A DNA stretch of 48,027 nucleotides from contig JAFXEU010000087.1 of NCBI GenBank assembly GCA_017520845.1, positions 1 through 48,027 of the forward strand, in the 5' to 3' direction. The position numbers and the translations under genes were made by a program. Below, one piece after another: positions 39,923-48,027 of the stretch (its first letter is position 1; each line of letters begins with the position of its first letter). The notes beneath the pieces were generated by a model. The model searched no databases. It worked only from the letters and a program-made list of their open reading frames with translations, and was not told the origin of the DNA. This stretch comes from Kiritimatiellia bacterium. GTDB taxonomy: Bacteria; Verrucomicrobiota; Kiritimatiellia; RFP12; UBA1067.

Positions 39923-42385
39923 TCAGAATTTCAATTTATCGCCTGACTTGTCGAGTTTAACGCGAATGCGGGATTTCGCCTTGCCTGCAAGCACCATATC
40001 GGCAAGAGGATCTTCAAGATATTCCTGAACGATTCTCCTTAACGGTCTCGCTCCGAGAGCGCTGTCGTAGCCCTTCTCGACAAGGAAGTCGGACGCCTTT
40101 GAATCGAGCGAAAGCGAAATATGAGCATCCTTAAGGCGCTCGCACAACTTCGCAACTTCAAGATCGAGAATCTTGATAAGATCGTTCTTCTCAAGTTTTT
40201 TGAAGACGACCGTTTCATCGAAACGGTTAAGAAGCTCTGGGCGGAAAGTCTTTTTCGCTTCATCAATAAGCTTCTCTTTAAGGACGTCATAATTATTCTC
40301 GCTCGTCTGAGTCGCGAAACCGAGCGAATGGCCTTCACGCGCGAAATCGAATCCGAGATTCGCCGTACAGATTATGATCGTATTTCTAAAGTCGATTACG
40401 CGGCCCTGTCCGTCGGTCAATCGTCCGTCGTCGAGAATCTGCAAAAGCATATTGCAGACATCGCCGTTCGCCTTCTCAAATTCGTCGAAAAGAACGACGG
40501 AATAAGGTCTGCGGCGAACCTTCTCGGTAAGTTGTCCGCCCTCATCGTATCCGACATATCCGGGAGGCGCACCGACGAGACGCGACGAGGAATACTTCTC
40601 CTGAAATTCGCTCATATCGAGCGTGATCAGAGCCTTGTCATCGCCGTAAACCTTCTCCGCGAGCATCTTGGCCAGATGGGTTTTACCGACGCCTGTCGGA
40701 CCTAAGAAAAGGAAACTTCCGATAGGTCTTTTAGGATCAGAGAGAAACGCGCGCGAACGTCTCAGCGCGCGCGAAATCGCATTTATCGCGCTTTCCTGGC
40801 CGACAACGACCGAACCGAGAGACTTCTCCATTCCGAGCAGCTTTTCGGCAGTCGTCGCGTTCATCTTTTCAACGGGCACGCCGCTCATTGAAGAGACCGT
40901 TTCCGCCAGATCATTCTCGGAAACTTCAAGAACTTCCTCTGAATGGGTTTCGCGCCATTTCGCAAGCGCCATTGCAAACTCGGCCGACGCCTCCTTTATC
41001 GCATCGCGATAGTTAGCCGCCGTATCAAAATCGCCTTCCTTGACGGCGATATCCTTCTTGCCGCGCAACGTATCGATTCTCTCCTGACGCTCGACGAGAC
41101 TCTTAGGTCTCGCGCTCGCCGCCGAGCGCAATCTCGCGCCGGTCTCATCGATCGCGTCGATAGCCTTGTCGGGGAGCTGCCGCGAAGGCATATAACGCGC
41201 CGTAAGCTCTACGGCGGCTCTTAAAGCCTCGTCAGAAAATCTGACGCCGTGATGCTCTTCATACTTGGATGCGATGCCCTTTAAAATATCAATCGTATCG
41301 GCAACCGTCGGCTCGTCGACCTGGACGGGCTGGAAGCGGCGCTCTAGCGCGGCGTCCTTCTCAATCGACTTGTGATACTCCTTGAGTGTCGTCGCGCCGA
41401 CGCACTGCAGTTCTCCGCGGGCGAGAGCGGGCTTTAAAATGTTCGCCGCATCCATCGCGCCCTCCGAACCGCCTGCGCCGACCATCGTATGTATCTCGTC
41501 GAGAAAGAGAATTATATCGCCGCTCCGGGACGTCTCGTCGATGATCTTTTTAAGACGCTCCTCGAACTGTCCGCGATACTGCGTACCTGCGACGACCCGC
41601 GCCATATCGAGCGCTATAACGCGCTTCGACTGCATCTTCTCGGGAACTTCGCCGCGGTGGATCGCCTGCGCGAGACCTTCTACGACGGCGGTCTTGCCGA
41701 CGCCGGCCTCGCCGATCAGGACGGCGTTGTTTTTGGATCTGCGCGAAAGAATCTGGATTATCCGCTTAAGCTCCTTCGCGCGGCCGATTACGGGGTCGAG
41801 TTTGTTGAGCCTCGCAAGCTCCGTCAAATCGCGGCCGAACGCGTTGACGGTCGGAGTCTTGACCTGCTTGCGCTTCGGCTCGTGCGAAATCTCCTCGTCC
41901 TCTTCGCCTGCCCCTTCACCTTCACCTTCGCCTTCACCTTCACCTTCGCCTTTACCCAATCCCCCCTGCGTTCCCGCCGCCATGAAATTATCGAGCGTGA
42001 CGCCGGCGTTGAAAAGAAGCTGAGCTGCGGCGTTCTCGCCCTCGCGAAGCATCGCGGCGACAAGATTGACCGTATCGACGGCGTTACCCTTTCCCGCGAG
42101 CATTTCGGCAATCTGGAGAACCTTGCGCGTTCTCGCCGTGAGCGGCAAAGCGCCTCGCTGAAGAAGCGCGTCCGAAGGCGAAGCGATCATCGTCTTCATC
42201 GACTCGGAAAGCTCGTCCAGTTTAAGATCGAGTTTCTCAAATCTCGCACATGCCTGACATTTCGGAATCGCCAGAATCGAAAGCAGGATATGCTCGCATC
42301 CGACATGATCGTGGCCCAACTGCCTCGCGCAGCTCTGGGACGCGTTGAGCGCATCAAGCGCGTTTTTGGAAAACATCACATTCAC
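39923..42385 (-). CDS. clpC: ClpC-type AAA+ protease ATPase
   Basis: Two-ring unfoldase that feeds ClpP, 820 residues. N-domain (residues 1-140) with two Clp repeats, Walker A motifs GEAGVGKT near 224 and GPTGVGKT near 561, Walker B ILFLDEIH and VLFDEFEKA. The middle domain carries a UVR-like motif ([18 protein letters not shown] near 443), which defines ClpC rather than ClpA or ClpB. Between N-domain and first ring is an unusual [15 protein letters not shown] linker encoded by six-base repeats. GTG start overlaps the upstream stop (GTGA) with GGAGGG 9 nt before. Downstream of a McsA-like adaptor, as in Gram-positive McsA-McsB-ClpC operons. Confidence 0.93.
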   Translation of the reverse strand: MNVMFSKNALDALNASQSCARQLGHDHVGCEHILLSILAIPKCQACARFEKLDLKLDELSESMKTMIASPSDALLQRGALPLTARTRKVLQIAEMLAGKGNAVDTVNLVAAMLREGENAAAQLLFNAGVTLDNFMAAGTQGGLGKGEGEGEGEGEGEGAGEEDEEISHEPKRKQVKTPTVNAFGRDLTELARLNKLDPVIGRAKELKRIIQILSRRSKNNAVLIGEAGVGKTAVVEGLAQAIHRGEVPEKMQSKRVIALDMARVVAGTQYRGQFEERLKKIIDETSRSGDIILFLDEIHTMVGAGGSEGAMDAANILKPALARGELQCVGATTLKEYHKSIEKDAALERRFQPVQVDEPTVADTIDILKGIASKYEEHHGVRFSDEALRAAVELTARYMPSRQLPDKAIDAIDETGARLRSAASARPKSLVERQERIDTLRGKKDIAVKEGDFDTAANYRDAIKEASAEFAMALAKWRETHSEEVLEVSENDLAETVSSMSGVPVEKMNATTAEKLLGMEKSLGSVVVGQESAINAISRALRRSRAFLSDPKRPIGSFLFLGPTGVGKTHLAKMLAEKVYGDDKALITLDMSEFQEKYSSSRLVGAPPGYVGYDEGGQLTEKVRRRPYSVVLFDEFEKANGDVCNMLLQILDDGRLTDGQGRVIDFRNTIIICTANLGFDFAREGHSLGFATQTSENNYDVLKEKLIDEAKKTFRPELLNRFDETVVFKKLEKNDLIKILDLEVAKLCERLKDAHISLSLDSKASDFLVEKGYDSALGARPLRRIVQEYLEDPLADMVLAGKAKSRIRVKLDKSGDKLKF
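41913..41950 (-). repeat. hexanucleotide microsatellite inside clpC
   Basis: About six tandem units of CCTTCA/CCTTCG (plus strand) encode the repeated Gly-Glu of the ClpC linker. Units of six bases keep the frame, so slippage would change linker length by two residues without knocking out the gene. Confidence 0.75.
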
Positions 42386-43263
42386 AGAAATCTACCCTCC
42401 GCGCTATCGTTAATCACGACGTCTTCAAAACGGTTATTCATATCATCGGCGCGCGCGGCGTCGATCTTGTCGCGCTGACGCTGATCCAGCGTATCTTCCT
42501 TGTTGTAAATATCGATAGAGGCTATCAGAGACTCTACGCCTCTCAAAGTTATTCCGTCCAGCATCTTTTCCATCGCCGCGAGTCTGAGGGGTGAAAGAAG
42601 ATCGAACAGCTCTCCCGACGAAAGAAGCCGTGCATTCTTCAAAATCGCCAGCGTGCGGCAGAGCGAATCGCCGAAAACGCGCGGCATTTCCTCAAAAAGC
42701 CTGATTCGGGCGTTGAGCTCCTGCGCGATGATTTCATCGCGCACCCGCTCGGCGCGCTCGGCGTTGCCGGAATACTTGAGCTTATAAACGTGGCCGGCTT
42801 CGTTCACGCCGTCAATCTGGTAACCGGCAAGATCCATATCAAGCGCATGAAGAGCGCGGCGGACGGACTCGATTTCACCGATCAGAAAAAGACCTTCAAG
42901 CTGAAGCCCCTCGGCTACACACAAGCGCTTATCAACGCCCTTCAATGAAAGACTGATCATCTCAGGCGTTTTTTCCTTCATTGCCTTCGCGGCCTTGTCG
43001 ATACCGGAGACTACCCCGCTCATGGCGTTCATAATCGCCTCAATAATCTGAGGCGGCGGCTCATCGCCCCCGATCTGAGTAACAGACATTGAGACGCCCG
43101 GCGGAAGCGAAGGCATCTTACGGGTGCGCTGGCTCTTTTTCTGACGACGCAGTCTCTCCGCCTTGGCGCAATCGCGACAGACGTACAATTCATCTTCGAC
43201 GCCGTCGCGCATTATCTGAATCGCGCTCTCGGCATCCTTCTCATGACACATTTCACATTTCAT
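42382..43263 (-). CDS. McsA-like zinc-finger protein with McsB-like C-terminal half
   Basis: 293 residues. N-terminal zinc finger (Cys3, Cys6, Cys29, Cys32) as in McsA, the activator of the arginine kinase McsB. From about residue 103 the sequence follows, by eye, the C-terminal half of Mcs[38 protein letters not shown] (McsB has VRGxxGEGSEALGNxYQI), then [19 protein letters not shown] with LLSPLRLA, and an RDxxxA segment near the end where McsB binds phospho-arginine. The catalytic N-terminal half (SxRxRLARN and the NEED loop) is missing, so kinase activity is not expected. Position directly before clpC supports an adaptor role. The similarity is from memory and needs a profile search. Confidence 0.7.
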   Translation of the reverse strand: MKCEMCHEKDAESAIQIMRDGVEDELYVCRDCAKAERLRRQKKSQRTRKMPSLPPGVSMSVTQIGGDEPPPQIIEAIMNAMSGVVSGIDKAAKAMKEKTPEMISLSLKGVDKRLCVAEGLQLEGLFLIGEIESVRRALHALDMDLAGYQIDGVNEAGHVYKLKYSGNAERAERVRDEIIAQELNARIRLFEEMPRVFGDSLCRTLAILKNARLLSSGELFDLLSPLRLAAMEKMLDGITLRGVESLIASIDIYNKEDTLDQRQRDKIDAARADDMNNRFEDVVINDSAEGRFL

Positions 43264-43271
43264 CGCCGTAA

Positions 43272-43280
43272 ATTATACCA
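43272..43280 (-). promoter_or_regulatory. extended -10 promoter of the McsA-like/clpC operon, leaderless
   Basis: TGGTATAAT on the minus strand (TATAAT at 43272-43277) ends 8 bases before the ATG. There is no ribosome site and no clear -35. Confidence 0.6.
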
Positions 43281-43373
43281 TATTTCAGATGAAATTCATC
43301 CCGCAGACGATAAAATACACGTGATTCGGTCAGTTCTCCTCGCAGTTATAATCTTTCTTTTCAAGAAAAAATA

Positions 43374-43405
43374 CGAAGCCCGCGACAGGCAAGTCACGGG
43401 CTTCG
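43374..43405 (-). terminator. rho-independent terminator after the giant secreted protein
   Basis: Thirteen-base stem CGAAGCCCGTGAC/GTCGCGGGCTTCG (one wobble) with a 6-base loop, followed on the minus strand by TATTTTTTCTTG. It isolates the clpC operon promoter from the gene above. Confidence 0.9.
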
Positions 43406-43428
43406 CATTAGTTAATTAATGCTAGATA

Positions 43429-46400
43429 TTACTCAGCTGGGGGAATATCCGTTACGACAACTCTAAAGAACGCCGCATCAAGCATCTTACCATCGATTGT
43501 AGGCTTAGCGATCGTCAAGTTAAGAGTCTCGCCTTCAGCCTTAGCTGGAACAGAGACACTGATAGGAGTCGCCTTTTGAGCACATGATACTACATCACTA
43601 TAAACATTAACACTATACCAAAGTCCAGCCTTAGTATTAGTTATGCCAAGAGTAAGTGTTGTTTCATTAACTACAATAGCATCACCCTTATTAGGCATAG
43701 TCTCATTAATTACCGGTGTAACTTCGGGCTTCAACTCAATCTTAATTACGCCATTATCAACACTTACAGCGTAATAATCCGCGAAAGCATTAAGATCGAG
43801 CTCACCTTCAACTACATCACCATCATCAGCAGTTGTTACATTAGTAATCTTACCTGTAGTTTCATCAACCTCAACCTCAACACCACCAACGGTAGGCGTT
43901 GTATTAAGGACATAGCGGAATACCACGATACCCGAGCCGCCGTTACCGCCTTTATAATTCGTTCCCCTGTCGGTACGGCCAGCGCCGCCGCCGCCACCGC
44001 CCTGATTAGGCAGTCCGCTACCGCCGTTGCTGGTAGCCGTGGCATTACCGTCACCGGCGCCTTCGCCGCCTTTGCCGCCAGTTGCGGTAATTACAGCGCC
44101 ACCGCCGCCAGACCCGTAAACAGCACGCGAGCCGGTAATGAACGATTCTAAACCAGGACCTCCGTTCGCTGGATCGCCGGAAGTGCTATCGCCCATACCC
44201 ATTGCACCGCCACCGCCGCCGCCGGCATAATTACCAGTACTGGAACCGCCATTATGACCCATAGCAACATAATAATTTACACCCACAGCGCTCCCTTGAG
44301 TAGCTGCAGCTACAGCGCCAGCATTACCATTAGAACTACGTCCGCCGGCTGTAGAACCACCCGCAGATCCCGCCTTGACGGTCGAATAATCCGCAACATT
44401 TTCTAAGCCGCCAGATCCGCCACCGCCGAAAGCCGTTACGATTTGACCTGCATCGGTAGAGAAAACACTGTTTCCGCCAGGAGCAGATGCGCCATAGAGA
44501 GTACCGTATTTTGTAGCACCGGTTCCGCCTGCGCCTCCGGCACCGACGGTTACTGTTACAGATGCGTTCTTGGCGAACGAAACAAGACCCGTAACGACAC
44601 CGCCGCCGCCCCCGCCGCCGCCGCCGGAATAAGCATCATTCGTATACGTATCAGCACCGCCGCCCCCGCCGCCGCCGACTACGAGAAACTCAACTTTCTC
44701 GAGTTTCGCAGGAGCGGTCCAATTGATCTGAGAGGTATGATTCGTGAATACGACAGCGACCTCATTACCGTTTCTGCCAAGCCCCGTTACGGTGTAGCCC
44801 CACGCTGAAGTCTCAACACCGGCAATATACCAGTCAAATACTTTCGACTTATTCTGATCGCCATCGCTCCAGACATATCCATCACCGATCGTTACCTTAA
44901 CGGTCTTCTTGCCAGGATTAATCAGGTCTGCTGCAAGTTCTTCTACATTGTAGGCATACGTATCAACAAGACCAGAGGTCAATTCGGAACCAGTATACGC
45001 CTTGGAAGAAATCTTAGGAAGAATATCTTTTTCGGGATCAATAGTAATCTCACCATCAAAATACTTGAAGCGCAGGATTACAATACCAGAACCGCCGTTG
45101 CCGCCGTTATTGCCTAAGCTGCCGCCGCCGCCGCCAGCACCTTGATTAGGCTTGGCGGATGTACCAGCCGCCTTAGCGATACCATATCCTGCACTTGGAT
45201 CAGCCTCAGAGACTGCACCGCTGCCGCTATCGCGACCAATACCGCCGCCGCCGCCGGCTCCGTAAACAAGGTTCACGTCAGTTATGAAGGAGATAAAACC
45301 GGCACCGCCTTTACCACCGGCAGTAGAACCCTTAGCCACGACACCGGCACCAGCAGCACCGCCGCCGCCGCCGCCACATGAATAACCAGAGCCGGACGTA
45401 TAGCTTACGCCGCCCTTATTACGCATCAATTCAGTTGCATAAATATTATCTACCGCACCGCTGCCAACATATGTTACAGCTAAAAGTGCCGTATCGGCGG
45501 AATTCTTAGTACCGCCAGAGTTGGAGCCACCGTTAGCAACCGCAGCCGTATCATAGCCGCCGGCGCCACCACCGCCAAAGGCGGTTATGTAATCAACACC
45601 GCCAACCGCGAACGAAGTGTTACCGCCATTCGTAGCCTTGCCGGTAGTGGCAGTCGTGGATGTTCCGCCAGTACCGCCCTCGCCGCCTTTACCGACGATA
45701 ACAGAGAGAATGTCACCTATTGAAAGCGACTTAATGTAACCGGTAACAACAGCACCGCCTCCGCCGCCGGCACCACCTTGCTGAGTATCAAAAGTACCAC
45801 CGTTGACAGCGCCGCCGCCACCGCCGCCGCCGCCGACAGCGATAAACTGAACGTCAGAAAGATTTGCAGGAGCTTTCCATGTCGCTGCAGCGTTTTCATT
45901 AGTAAAGACGACAATCGTCTGATCAGCAAACTCACCAAGTCCGGTCTTAATATAACCCCATTCAGGCTTAATCTCGAGCTTAGGCTCTTCAGGCTCCTCG
46001 GGCTCCTCAGGCGTCGGAGGTTCAGGATCGGCCGCCTTTTCAATCGTGAACGTGAGAGTTTCGGTTAAACCGAGAGCATTCTCAGTTTCAGCGACGGTAA
46101 AGGTAATCTCATAAGTACCGGCCTCGGTCGGGAGCGAGCCCGTATACTCAAGCGCCGCACCATCCTTCTTGAGAGAGATGGCTACGCTGCCGTAGTCAGC
46201 TTCGCCGACTGTGAGCGTCGCGGTTTCGCCCTCGGTCCACGAAGTCGCCGAAATCGCAGGGGCGGTCTTCCAGCTGTTGGCAACCTTGGCGATCGTCCAG
46301 TTAATCGTAACGGCACCGATCGTACCGTCGGCCCACCCGAAACCTTCGTTAGGCGTAATGGTCGCCGTGTAAGAACCGGCGTTAGTCGCCTTAGCCGTAC

Positions 46401-47811
46401 CGGTTACGGTGTAATTCTCGCCCTCGACGACGACAACCTTCTCGGCGCCATCGTAAGTAAAGCTCGTTACATCTACCGTAGGCTTAGCGACATAACCAAA
46501 GCTGATATCAGTATCGCGCTCACCCTCGATGTACTTAAGTTCGATGAGCTTTTGCTTAAGGAAGTAGGCGATAACCTGATAACCCTTCTCGTTCGGGTGG
46601 ACGGATTCGTTCATAAGACCTGTCGTCTTGGTATTCCAAGTTGTCGCGTCAGCCTGAGCCTGAGTCATAATGCCGAGCTTGACGGCCGTCTTAAGACCGT
46701 AAAGCTCCATCAGCTTATAAAGGTTAAGGTGATGCTCGCCGAACTCTGCGGCAAACGCCGATTCGATTTCATCGGAGCGCTGATTTATCGAAAGCGTCGA
46801 GACTACAACATAACGACCCGACGGAATCTTAGCTACCGTATCAGAAATCATCGATATATAAGTCGTATGATCCTTAGCATTATTCTCCGGCCAATACTTC
46901 TTACCCATTTCGTCGTTAGTACCCGTAAAGATTACCGAAATCGCGTCGTTATAGACGAGAGCCGTATCGGGCGTAAACGGAGTACCGGCGGGAATCTCGA
47001 CGGAGGAACCGTCAGCGCTTATACGGGCCCATTCCTGATCGGGAGCGTAGTCGGCGGTTTTTGCGCCGTCATAAAATTCCGGATGCGCCGTCTTACCGTA
47101 AACCCGAACGCGCTTATCGCCCAACCAGCCCGTCATCGAGCTCGCGCTGCCGGCCGGATTCGGACGAGTCTCAATCGCAGGCAGAGCGGGCATCTGAGCT
47201 CCGGCGAAATAGTTCGTCTGAACGTTGGGATATTCAATGTCTCTGACATACTGCAAACCGCCGTTGATACCGTATGGGTTCGCTACCGTAAAAACAAGAT
47301 TGGTCGGCGCCCATACCGTCGAACCGCTCGCGGGGAGCATCAACGTATTTCGGGTGACGACATCTACACCGCCGGCCCAAGCGAGAATCGTATCGCTCCA
47401 CTGCTGAGGCTTGGCCTGAGCGATGACATTGTACTTGGTGTCGATCATACCGGCGAGATAATACGGATAATTGGCCTTGATATTCTCACCTTTTAAGCGG
47501 CCGTCGAAATAGTTGCCGCGATCGTCGATCGTAATTTTCGCCGCGCCGTCACCGTAAGTGATGGAGTCTCCGTAGCAGACAATCGTATTCTCCGCGCTGA
47601 AATCGGCGGGGAGTACCCAGAAGTCGATTTCGTAAACTAAAGGCTCAACGCCGTCTGCACTCGCTGTCGCGCGGAAGGTATAAGTTCCGGGCGCGAGCGC
47701 GGCAATGTCGGCAGCCGTGTAGTTAACCGTAACCGTTCTATTCTCGCACGTGCCGTTGAATACGGTTATCGACGTGCCGGCATTGAAAATATTCGTCGAA
47801 AGCGAGGGCAT
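43429..47811 (-). CDS. giant secreted SGNH-hydrolase protein with glycine-rich domains, 5' part beyond the window
   Basis: At least 1460 residues and continuing upstream. In order: a beta-rich segment; an SGNH/GDSL esterase domain (CYGDSITYG near 76, FTGTNDE near 295, ESVHPNEKGY near 400); two YDG/MBG-like beta domains (NAGSYTATITPNEGFGW); a Pro/Glu linker (TPEEPEEPEEP); a glycine-rich domain (about 617-917, ending GGNGGSGIVILRF); a short beta linker; a second glycine-rich domain (about 1007-1302, ending GGNGGSGIVVFRY); and a tail ending AAFFRVVVTDIPPAE. The block-V catalytic Asp of SGNH enzymes (DxxH) appears as Glu (ESVH). Esters of host or plant glycans are likely substrates. The ATG used is internal; the frame stays open upstream to about 47935. 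Confidence 0.8.
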   Translation of the reverse strand: MPSLSTNIFNAGTSITVFNGTCENRTVTVNYTAADIAALAPGTYTFRATASADGVEPLVYEIDFWVLPADFSAENTIVCYGDSITYGDGAAKITIDDRGNYFDGRLKGENIKANYPYYLAGMIDTKYNVIAQAKPQQWSDTILAWAGGVDVVTRNTLMLPASGSTVWAPTNLVFTVANPYGINGGLQYVRDIEYPNVQTNYFAGAQMPALPAIETRPNPAGSASSMTGWLGDKRVRVYGKTAHPEFYDGAKTADYAPDQEWARISADGSSVEIPAGTPFTPDTALVYNDAISVIFTGTNDEMGKKYWPENNAKDHTTYISMISDTVAKIPSGRYVVVSTLSINQRSDEIESAFAAEFGEHHLNLYKLMELYGLKTAVKLGIMTQAQADATTWNTKTTGLMNESVHPNEKGYQVIAYFLKQKLIELKYIEGERDTDISFGYVAKPTVDVTSFTYDGAEKVVVVEGENYTVTGTAKATNAGSYTATITPNEGFGWADGTIGAVTINWTIAKVANSWKTAPAISATSWTEGETATLTVGEADYGSVAISLKKDGAALEYTGSLPTEAGTYEITFTVAETENALGLTETLTFTIEKAADPEPPTPEEPEEPEEPKLEIKPEWGYIKTGLGEFADQTIVVFTNENAAATWKAPANLSDVQFIAVGGGGGGGGAVNGGTFDTQQGGAGGGGGAVVTGYIKSLSIGDILSVIVGKGGEGGTGGTSTTATTGKATNGGNTSFAVGGVDYITAFGGGGAGGYDTAAVANGGSNSGGTKNSADTALLAVTYVGSGAVDNIYATELMRNKGGVSYTSGSGYSCGGGGGGAAGAGVVAKGSTAGGKGGAGFISFITDVNLVYGAGGGGGIGRDSGSGAVSEADPSAGYGIAKAAGTSAKPNQGAGGGGGSLGNNGGNGGSGIVILRFKYFDGEITIDPEKDILPKISSKAYTGSELTSGLVDTYAYNVEELAADLINPGKKTVKVTIGDGYVWSDGDQNKSKVFDWYIAGVETSAWGYTVTGLGRNGNEVAVVFTNHTSQINWTAPAKLEKVEFLVVGGGGGGGADTYTNDAYSGGGGGGGGGVVTGLVSFAKNASVTVTVGAGGAGGTGATKYGTLYGASAPGGNSVFSTDAGQIVTAFGGGGSGGLENVADYSTVKAGSAGGSTAGGRSSNGNAGAVAAATQGSAVGVNYYVAMGHNGGSSTGNYAGGGGGGAMGMGDSTSGDPANGGPGLESFITGSRAVYGSGGGGAVITATGGKGGEGAGDGNATATSNGGSGLPNQGGGGGGAGRTDRGTNYKGGNGGSGIVVFRYVLNTTPTVGGVEVEVDETTGKITNVTTADDGDVVEGELDLNAFADYYAVSVDNGVIKIELKPEVTPVINETMPNKGDAIVVNETTLTLGITNTKAGLWYSVNVYSDVVSCAQKATPISVSVPAKAEGETLNLTIAKPTIDGKMLDAAFFRVVVTDIPPAE

Positions 47812-48027
47812 TTCGCTCCAATCAGAAGCGGGAGTTGGAGGAACTTCAGGCGTTTCGCCCTCTTCTTCAAGCGAGAAGCGAAGTACGACGATACCAGAGC
47901 CGCCGTTACCGCCCTTAGAACCACGACCGCCGCCCCGCCGCCGCCGCCGCGGTTAGCGAGACCTGAAAGACCATCTTACCTGGGCATAGGACTTCCGTCA
48001 CCGGCACCATCACCACCGAAGCCGCCA
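47812..48027 (-). pseudogene. disrupted upstream part of the giant secreted protein
   Basis: The frame of the large protein continues upstream through EEEGETPEVPPTPASDW and GGNGGSGIVVLRF, the end of a third glycine-rich domain, to about 47935. There a change of frame inside a (GGC)n tract is needed to continue into DGLSGLANRGGGG. A further in-frame TAA lies just beyond (near 47981), preceded by GGDGAGDGSPMPR. Two lesions within 60 bases of the window edge look like sequencing or assembly errors in a low-complexity region; true gene decay is the alternative. Confidence 0.6.

Noticed and set aside
43900..45860. Many CCGCCGCCGCC runs suggesting a repeat array or structural DNA element
   Set aside because: They are explained by glycine-rich protein domains in the giant secreted protein.
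1..48027. tRNA, rRNA, tmRNA or riboswitch genes
   Set aside because: I looked for T-arm (GGTTCRA) and known leader signatures and saw none, but short RNAs could be missed by eye.

Overview
The window looks like chromosome from a Gram-negative, gut-type bacterium, most plausibly of the Kiritimatiellota/Verrucomicrobiota (PVC) group. The Gram-negative call rests on an Mla-type lipid transport operon, an RND/TolC metal efflux system, UppP and lipoprotein signals. The PVC/Kiritimatiellota call is an inference from the style of the secreted proteins: BspA-like leucine-rich repeats with an ending in FFKVTV, and very large glycine-rich secreted proteins with an SGNH hydrolase. It was not tested against a database. 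Almost all genes lie on the minus strand; only the PH-domain gene and the metal-efflux operon are on plus.

Layout. 0.2-6.3 kb: an AddAB-like helicase/nuclease pair. 6.4-9.6 kb: a degraded accessory stretch with a truncated AAA_14/DUF4143 ATPase gene, a Nudix remnant fused to its tail, a secreted LRR protein, a decayed DUF262 gene, and a SLOG/YpsA-like protein gene with a short leader ORF between 32-bp direct repeats. 9.6-14.2 kb: a PH-domain protein, a GH109-like oxidoreductase-fold protein, a tRNA-dihydrouridine synthase and a short alanyl-tRNA synthetase. 14.2-18.9 kb: a second accessory stretch of single genes all on one strand (DUF4186, a DNA methyltransferase remnant, an unknown 499-residue protein, an ORF6N/PLD protein, an N-terminally shortened Fic protein). 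They are separated by degenerate copies of one intergenic repeat, some carrying a palindrome and an extended -10 promoter. 18.9-21.3 kb: an exported phosphoesterase and an esterase. 21.5-27.6 kb (plus): a small Cys-rich secreted protein followed by a heavy-metal RND operon in the order pump, outer membrane factor, adaptor. 27.6-36.0 kb: a long overlapping operon pcnB, TPR protein, mlaE, mlaF, mlaD, metallopeptidase, gluQ, unknown membrane protein, uppP. 36.0-43.3 kb: rpsO-pnp, and a McsA-like protein, clpC, phosphoesterase operon. 43.4-48.0 kb: a giant secreted SGNH hydrolase with glycine-rich domains that runs off the right edge and is disrupted near it.

The most interesting points are: (1) the protein before ClpC, which looks like a McsA zinc finger fused to the C-terminal half of a McsB arginine kinase with the catalytic N-terminal half missing; (2) the cassette-like repeat/gene alternation at 14.2-18.9 kb; (3) several -10 boxes (TATAAT) placed 6-8 nt before an ATG, which predicts leaderless mRNAs; (4) the Cys-rich secreted protein at the head of the metal-efflux operon. 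Functional calls come from motifs read by eye; no search was run.
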